DNA of 8,807 nt from Deltaproteobacteria bacterium. GTDB lineage: Bacteria; Desulfobacterota; DSM-4660; Desulfatiglandales; Desulfatiglandaceae. A program made the position numbers and the translations under genes. Below, one piece after another: positions 6,100 through 8,807 of the stretch. Positions within the stretch are counted from its first letter, which is position 1; every line of letters starts with the position of its first letter. The stretch is from positions 1-8,807 of the forward strand of contig JAGHDR010000251.1 in NCBI GenBank assembly GCA_021159825.1. Reading direction: 5' to 3'. The notes beneath the pieces were generated by a model, which was not told where the DNA came from, ran no database searches, and saw only the letters and a list, made by a program, of their open reading frames with translations.

Positions 6100-6951
6100 A
6101 TGGCTGTCGTCAGCGTTATCATTCCCACCTTCAACCGTGCCGTAAAAACGGCCCGTGCCATTACATCGGTCCTCTATCAGCGCTTTGAGGAATATGAAAT
6201 CATTGTTGTGGATGACGGGTCCACGGATGAGACCGAAAAGACGCTGCACCCGTTCAAGGACCGCATCCGATATGTGGCCCACACAACCAATCAAGGGGTT
6301 TCCGCTGCAAGAAACACGGGTATTGAAGCTTCCACGGCACCCCTGATCGCCTTTCTGGATTCCGATGACTACTGGCTCCCTGACAAACTGGGTGTCCAAA
6401 CGGCATTTTTTAACAAAAGCCCCAATGCCATGATCTGCCAGACCGAGGAGACATGGATCAGAAACGGCAGGCGCACCAATCCCGGAAAACGGCATTTGAA
6501 ACCTTCAGGCGATATCTTTGAGCCCTCGCTGGTGCTTTGCCTGGTGAGCCCTTCGGCGGTCATGCTCAAGCGAACGCTTCTGGATGAAGTGGGTGTTTTT
6601 GATGAGGGTTTACCCGCCTGTGAAGATTATGATCTGTGGCTCCGGATTGCTTGTCGCTACCCGGTTTTCCTGATCCGGCAAAGCCTCGTCATCAAAGAAG
6701 GGGGCCATCCGGATCAGTTATCCGCACGCTTTACAGGCATGGACCGATTCAGGATCAAGGCACTGGAGAAGCTGCTTTTAGAAAGCCCACTCCGTGAATC
6801 ACAGAAAAAAGCCGCTTTAACGGAACTTTCCAGAAAATGCCGGATCTATGGCACAGGCTGCCTCAAACGGAGGAAAAAAACGGAAGCGGCCCATTATTTT
6901 AAACTGCCGTCCACTTTTGAAACCACACAGGATCAAAAACCATGCTTCTGA
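6100..6951 (+). CDS. Family 2 glycosyltransferase
   Basis: This 283-residue GT-A fold enzyme should move a sugar from a nucleotide or polyprenyl donor to an unknown acceptor. VSVIIPTFNRA (4-14) opens the fold. DDGSTD (38-43) binds the nucleotide, GVSAARNTGI (66-75) is typical, DSDD (87-90) is the metal-binding DxD-like motif, and ACEDYDLWLR (173-182) carries the expected ED catalytic-base region. The C-terminal tail from about 215 is basic and helical, without membrane segments, so the protein is cytosolic or membrane-peripheral. The frame is open further upstream to an ATG at 6010, but that lies inside ispH-ubiA and adds 30 residues foreign to the family. ATG 6100, 11 bp after the ispH-ubiA stop, matches the family N-terminus, though its upstream GAGA (6088-6091) is a weak ribosome-binding site. 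It overlaps hpnB by 10 bp. Its position suggests lipid glycosylation, but the substrate is unproven. Confidence 0.88.
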   Translation: MAVVSVIIPTFNRAVKTARAITSVLYQRFEEYEIIVVDDGSTDETEKTLHPFKDRIRYVAHTTNQGVSAARNTGIEASTAPLIAFLDSDDYWLPDKLGVQTAFFNKSPNAMICQTEETWIRNGRRTNPGKRHLKPSGDIFEPSLVLCLVSPSAVMLKRTLLDEVGVFDEGLPACEDYDLWLRIACRYPVFLIRQSLVIKEGGHPDQLSARFTGMDRFRIKALEKLLLESPLRESQKKAALTELSRKCRIYGTGCLKRRKKTEAAHYFKLPSTFETTQDQKPCF

Positions 6952-8054
6952 CCTGGCTGACATTTGTCGGGGCCTCTCTATGGCTCATCATCCTTCTCCT
7001 GCCCTGGCAGCCGGGGTCAACCCGTGAATTCCTGGACGGGGAACCGGATGATTGCAGCGACGATTTGAGCGATATTACGGTACTTATTCCCGCAAGAAAC
7101 GAAGCGGAAGTTATCCAGACCACCCTGGCAGGCGTCATGGCACAGGGAAGAGATGTCAAAGTGATCCTGGTGGATGATCAATCCGAGGACCAAACGGCGG
7201 CTCTCGCCGGGGAAATGTTCGAAACCGACCTCAAAATTATTTCAGGCCAGCCCCTCCCGGACGGATGGAGCGGCAAACTGTGGGCGCTTCATCAAGGGTT
7301 TCAACAGGTAGATACACCGCTTGCGCTGCTCCTGGATGCGGATATTGAACTCAAACCAGGCATTCTTTCGAAGCTTCGTCGGGAAATGATGAAAAAAAAG
7401 ATCCATTTGATTTCCCTGATGGCGTATCTTCGCATGGTTTCCCCGTGGGAAAAGCTGCTTATGCCGGCATTTATCTATTTCTTCAAGCTTCTCTACCCGT
7501 TTCGCCTCTCCAATTCCGATTTTCCCTGGGTGGCGGCCGCCGCCGGCGGGTGCATTCTGCTCCGAACCGACATGCTCAAGGCCATCGGCGGGTTTGCCGC
7601 CATAAGGGGGCAGTTGATCGATGACTGCGCACTGGCCCGTAAAATTAAATCCATGGGCGGTCGCACCTGGATCGGACTGACGCACTCCGCCATAAGCCTT
7701 CGCGCCTATGATCGGCCCGGGGTCATCTGGCACATGGTGGCCAGGACCGCCTTTCATCAACTGCGCTACTCCATCACCTTGCTACTGCTGTTGACCGGCG
7801 TCATGATCCTCATGTTCGGCTTGCCCGTCGCCGGTCTCCTTTTTCCATCCGTCACGGCTGTCATGTTGTCTCTATGTGCCTTTATCACCATGATACTGGG
7901 CTACATCCCCACTTTGAAATTTTACCACTTGAGCTGGAAATGGGCCTGCCTGATGCCCTTAATCGGATTGTTGTTTCTGGCCATGACCTGGACCTCGGCT
8001 ATCCGATTTTGGCGGGGAAAGGGAGCGGAATGGAAGGGACGAGCTTATTTGTGA
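6942..8054 (+). CDS. hpnB: Hopanoid-associated glycosyltransferase HpnB
   Basis: This is a membrane family 2 glycosyltransferase of the type encoded in hopanoid clusters; its exact reaction is not firmly settled in the family. Residues 4-21 form an N-terminal membrane segment. The GT-A domain follows, with VLIPARNEAEVI (47-58), VDDQSEDQT (77-85), PLPDGWSGKLWA (104-115), LLDADI (130-135, DxD motif), LISLM (156-160), AFIYFFKLLYPF (176-187), AAAAGGCILL (198-207), AIRGQLIDDCALA (220-232) and QLRYS (273-277, a Q-x-R-x motif of processive-type enzymes). Three membrane segments lie at about 278-303, 305-326 and 334-352, and the protein ends in the family's RFWRGKGAEWKGR-like tail. The blocks match HpnB in order and spacing. 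ATG 6942 overlaps the preceding stop by 10 bp, with AGGA at 6929-6932 nine bases upstream. It is co-transcribed with the genes before it. Confidence 0.9.
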   Translation: MLLTWLTFVGASLWLIILLLPWQPGSTREFLDGEPDDCSDDLSDITVLIPARNEAEVIQTTLAGVMAQGRDVKVILVDDQSEDQTAALAGEMFETDLKIISGQPLPDGWSGKLWALHQGFQQVDTPLALLLDADIELKPGILSKLRREMMKKKIHLISLMAYLRMVSPWEKLLMPAFIYFFKLLYPFRLSNSDFPWVAAAAGGCILLRTDMLKAIGGFAAIRGQLIDDCALARKIKSMGGRTWIGLTHSAISLRAYDRPGVIWHMVARTAFHQLRYSITLLLLLTGVMILMFGLPVAGLLFPSVTAVMLSLCAFITMILGYIPTLKFYHLSWKWACLMPLIGLLFLAMTWTSAIRFWRGKGAEWKGRAYL

Positions 8055-8071
8055 CTGCGGACCCGGCCGTC

Positions 8072-8085
8072 GTAGCATTAGCTAC
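8072..8085 (+). terminator. Small perfect hairpin after hpnB
   Basis: GTAGC-ATTA-GCTAC gives a five-base-pair stem with a four-base loop, followed only by TTTGG. GCCG upstream and CGGC at 8097-8100 could add an outer stem. The U-tract is too short for a strong intrinsic terminator, so it may be a weak terminator or only a chance palindrome. Confidence 0.22.
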
Positions 8086-8115
8086 TTTGGCGGAGTCGGC
8101 TTGCGGAATACTGTC

Positions 8116-8144
8116 TTGACACGACAAGCAGGTTTTCCTACACT
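8116..8144 (+). promoter_or_regulatory. Sigma70-like promoter upstream of the hpnN-like gene
   Basis: A perfect -35 TTGACA (8116-8121) is followed after exactly 17 bases by TACACT (8139-8144), which matches four of six -10 positions including the key A at position 2 and the final T. It lies about 43 bp before ATG 8187, and transcription would start near 8151. It is the best promoter in the window. Confidence 0.5.
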
Positions 8145-8186
8145 TCCCCAAAAAATAGAGAGGAACTTAATTTTGCCCGGATCCGC

Positions 8187-8807
8187 ATGGACAACGATCA
8201 AAAATCTGGGACTTCGAACAGCCGGGACCGCATGAAACAACCCTCCCAAAAAATGGCACCTGTCCTGAACTTACTCTGGCACCTGATTCACCGTCATCCC
8301 GGCTTGATCATTGTTTCAGGGCTGGGACTGGCGTTGATTTCGGCCCTGGTTTCCATCTTTTTTCTGCACCTGAACAGCAACCAGGACTCCCTGGTCTCGC
8401 CGTCGGTTCCCTTTCAAAAAAGGTATCTGGAACATCTTGAAAATTTTGGAGACCAGGAATATCTCTTCGCGGTCATTCAAACCGATGGGTCCGAGGAAGA
8501 AAAAAAGCGGGCTGCTGACTTCGCCGAGCGCCTGAATGCCCGCCTACAGAAATACCCTGACCTCATTCAAGCCGTCTATTACCGTATTTCACCCGCAGAT
8601 CTGGGGGACGGCGCCCTGCTTTTCGCCTCTCCCGACGAAGCCCTGAAGCTCACGCGCATGATTTTCTTTCTGGCGCCATCCGTGGATCGGTGGGTTCGGG
8701 ACGGGACCCTGGCCGGCTTCTTCAGCATGGCTGCAGAACTGCTTGGAGGACGGAGGACGGAGGACGGAGGGCAGAAAACGGAGGTCAGAGGTCAGAGGTC
8801 AGAGGAC
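8187..8807 (+). CDS. hpnN: HpnN-like RND/MMPL hopanoid transporter, 5' part (cut by window end)
   Basis: Only the first 207 codons are visible, and the frame is open to the window edge. Residues 24-38 are basic and amphipathic. Residues 39-61 form the first membrane helix, followed by the periplasmic start NSNQDSLVSPSVPFQKRY (63-80). This resembles HpnN, where a TDxxxLISPxLPxxxR-like stretch follows the first helix, with later LLFASPDEALKL (145-156) and TLAGFFSMAAELL (174-186) matching the family's LLFLSxEE and SLRGLFxxL blocks. HpnN proteins are inner-membrane RND transporters that move hopanoids to the outer membrane. Residues 187-207 are not family sequence: they are encoded by a 7-bp tandem repeat. 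The start is uncertain. AGAGAGGAA (8157-8165) lies 21 bases before ATG 8187, and ATGs at 8232 and 8253 are alternatives; no GTG or TTG lies in frame upstream. The neighbouring hpnB supports the call. Confidence 0.75.
   Translation, partial: MDNDQKSGTSNSRDRMKQPSQKMAPVLNLLWHLIHRHPGLIIVSGLGLALISALVSIFFLHLNSNQDSLVSPSVPFQKRYLEHLENFGDQEYLFAVIQTDGSEEEKKRAADFAERLNARLQKYPDLIQAVYYRISPADLGDGALLFASPDEALKLTRMIFFLAPSVDRWVRDGTLAGFFSMAAELLGGRRTEDGGQKTEVRGQRSED
8745..8807 (+). repeat. Tandem heptanucleotide array inside the hpnN-like gene
   Basis: Nine 7-bp units run in register to the window end: GGAGGAC three times, then GGAGGGC, AGAAAAC, GGAGGTC, AGAGGTC twice, and AGAGGAC, with consensus RGAGGWC. Three units make 21 bases, or seven codons, so the array encodes three heptapeptides, GGRRTED, GGQKTEV and RGQRSED, at residues 187-207. 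The array may continue beyond the window. From memory, similar purine-rich 7-bp arrays occur mainly between genes in some bacterial genomes, so an insertion into the coding region is likely. Confidence 0.9.

Larger units (their letters stand above)
8055..8186. other. Intergenic gap with hairpin and promoter before the hpnN-like gene
   Basis: This 132-bp gap breaks the tight gene packing upstream. It contains a short hairpin (8072-8085) and a sigma70-like promoter (8116-8144), so the hpnN-like gene probably has its own transcript. No coding frame is convincing here. Confidence 0.5.

Noticed and set aside
7242..7760. Minus-strand open frame opposite hpnB
   Set aside because: It is a reverse-strand shadow, rich in Gly, Pro and His, without domain signals.
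7874..8119. Plus-strand 81-codon frame across the hpnB end
   Set aside because: It runs out of frame through conserved HpnB sequence and shows no start signal or domain.
8745..8807. CRISPR array interpretation of the terminal repeats
   Set aside because: The units are 7 bp and contiguous without spacers, so this is a simple tandem array.

Overview
This window most likely comes from a Gram-negative, hopanoid-making bacterium with about 50-55% G+C (estimated by eye). My best guess is a deltaproteobacterium-type anaerobe (Desulfobacterota). That rests on an IspH fused to a UbiA-like membrane domain, a hopanoid-cluster glycosyltransferase (HpnB) and an HpnN-type RND protein. The placement is inference; there is no rRNA or other marker here.

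Left edge (1-481): an AT-rich fragment holding the damaged 3' end of a BrnT-like toxin gene and an intact CopG/BrnA-type antitoxin, joined by an ATGA overlap. It looks like a decayed, acquired type II toxin-antitoxin module. Positions 482-708 hold no gene I recognise, only a weak promoter candidate.

Second block (709-3221): pncB (nicotinate phosphoribosyltransferase, NAD salvage) and rtcB (RNA 3'-phosphate/5'-OH ligase). They overlap by 4 bp, and rtcB starts with GTG inside the pncB stop, so the two are probably translationally coupled. Positions 3222-3374 are a gap without a convincing gene or terminator.

Third block (3375-8054): a tightly packed run of dus (tRNA-dihydrouridine synthase), ispH-ubiA fusion, a family 2 glycosyltransferase and hpnB. 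The junctions are a 4-bp overlap, an 11-bp gap and a 10-bp overlap, which indicates one operon. IspH supplies IPP/DMAPP for isoprenoids. The fused UbiA-like domain may move a prenyl chain, the two glycosyltransferases may decorate a lipid, and HpnB ties the block to hopanoids.

Right edge (8055-8807): a short gap with a hairpin and a good sigma70-like promoter (TTGACA, 17 bp, TACACT), then the first 207 codons of an HpnN-like RND/MMPL lipid transporter. The visible part of this gene ends in a perfect-register array of nine 7-bp repeats that encodes three heptapeptide repeats and runs off the window. The repeat array and the IspH-UbiA fusion with its incomplete Asp motifs are the most unusual items seen.
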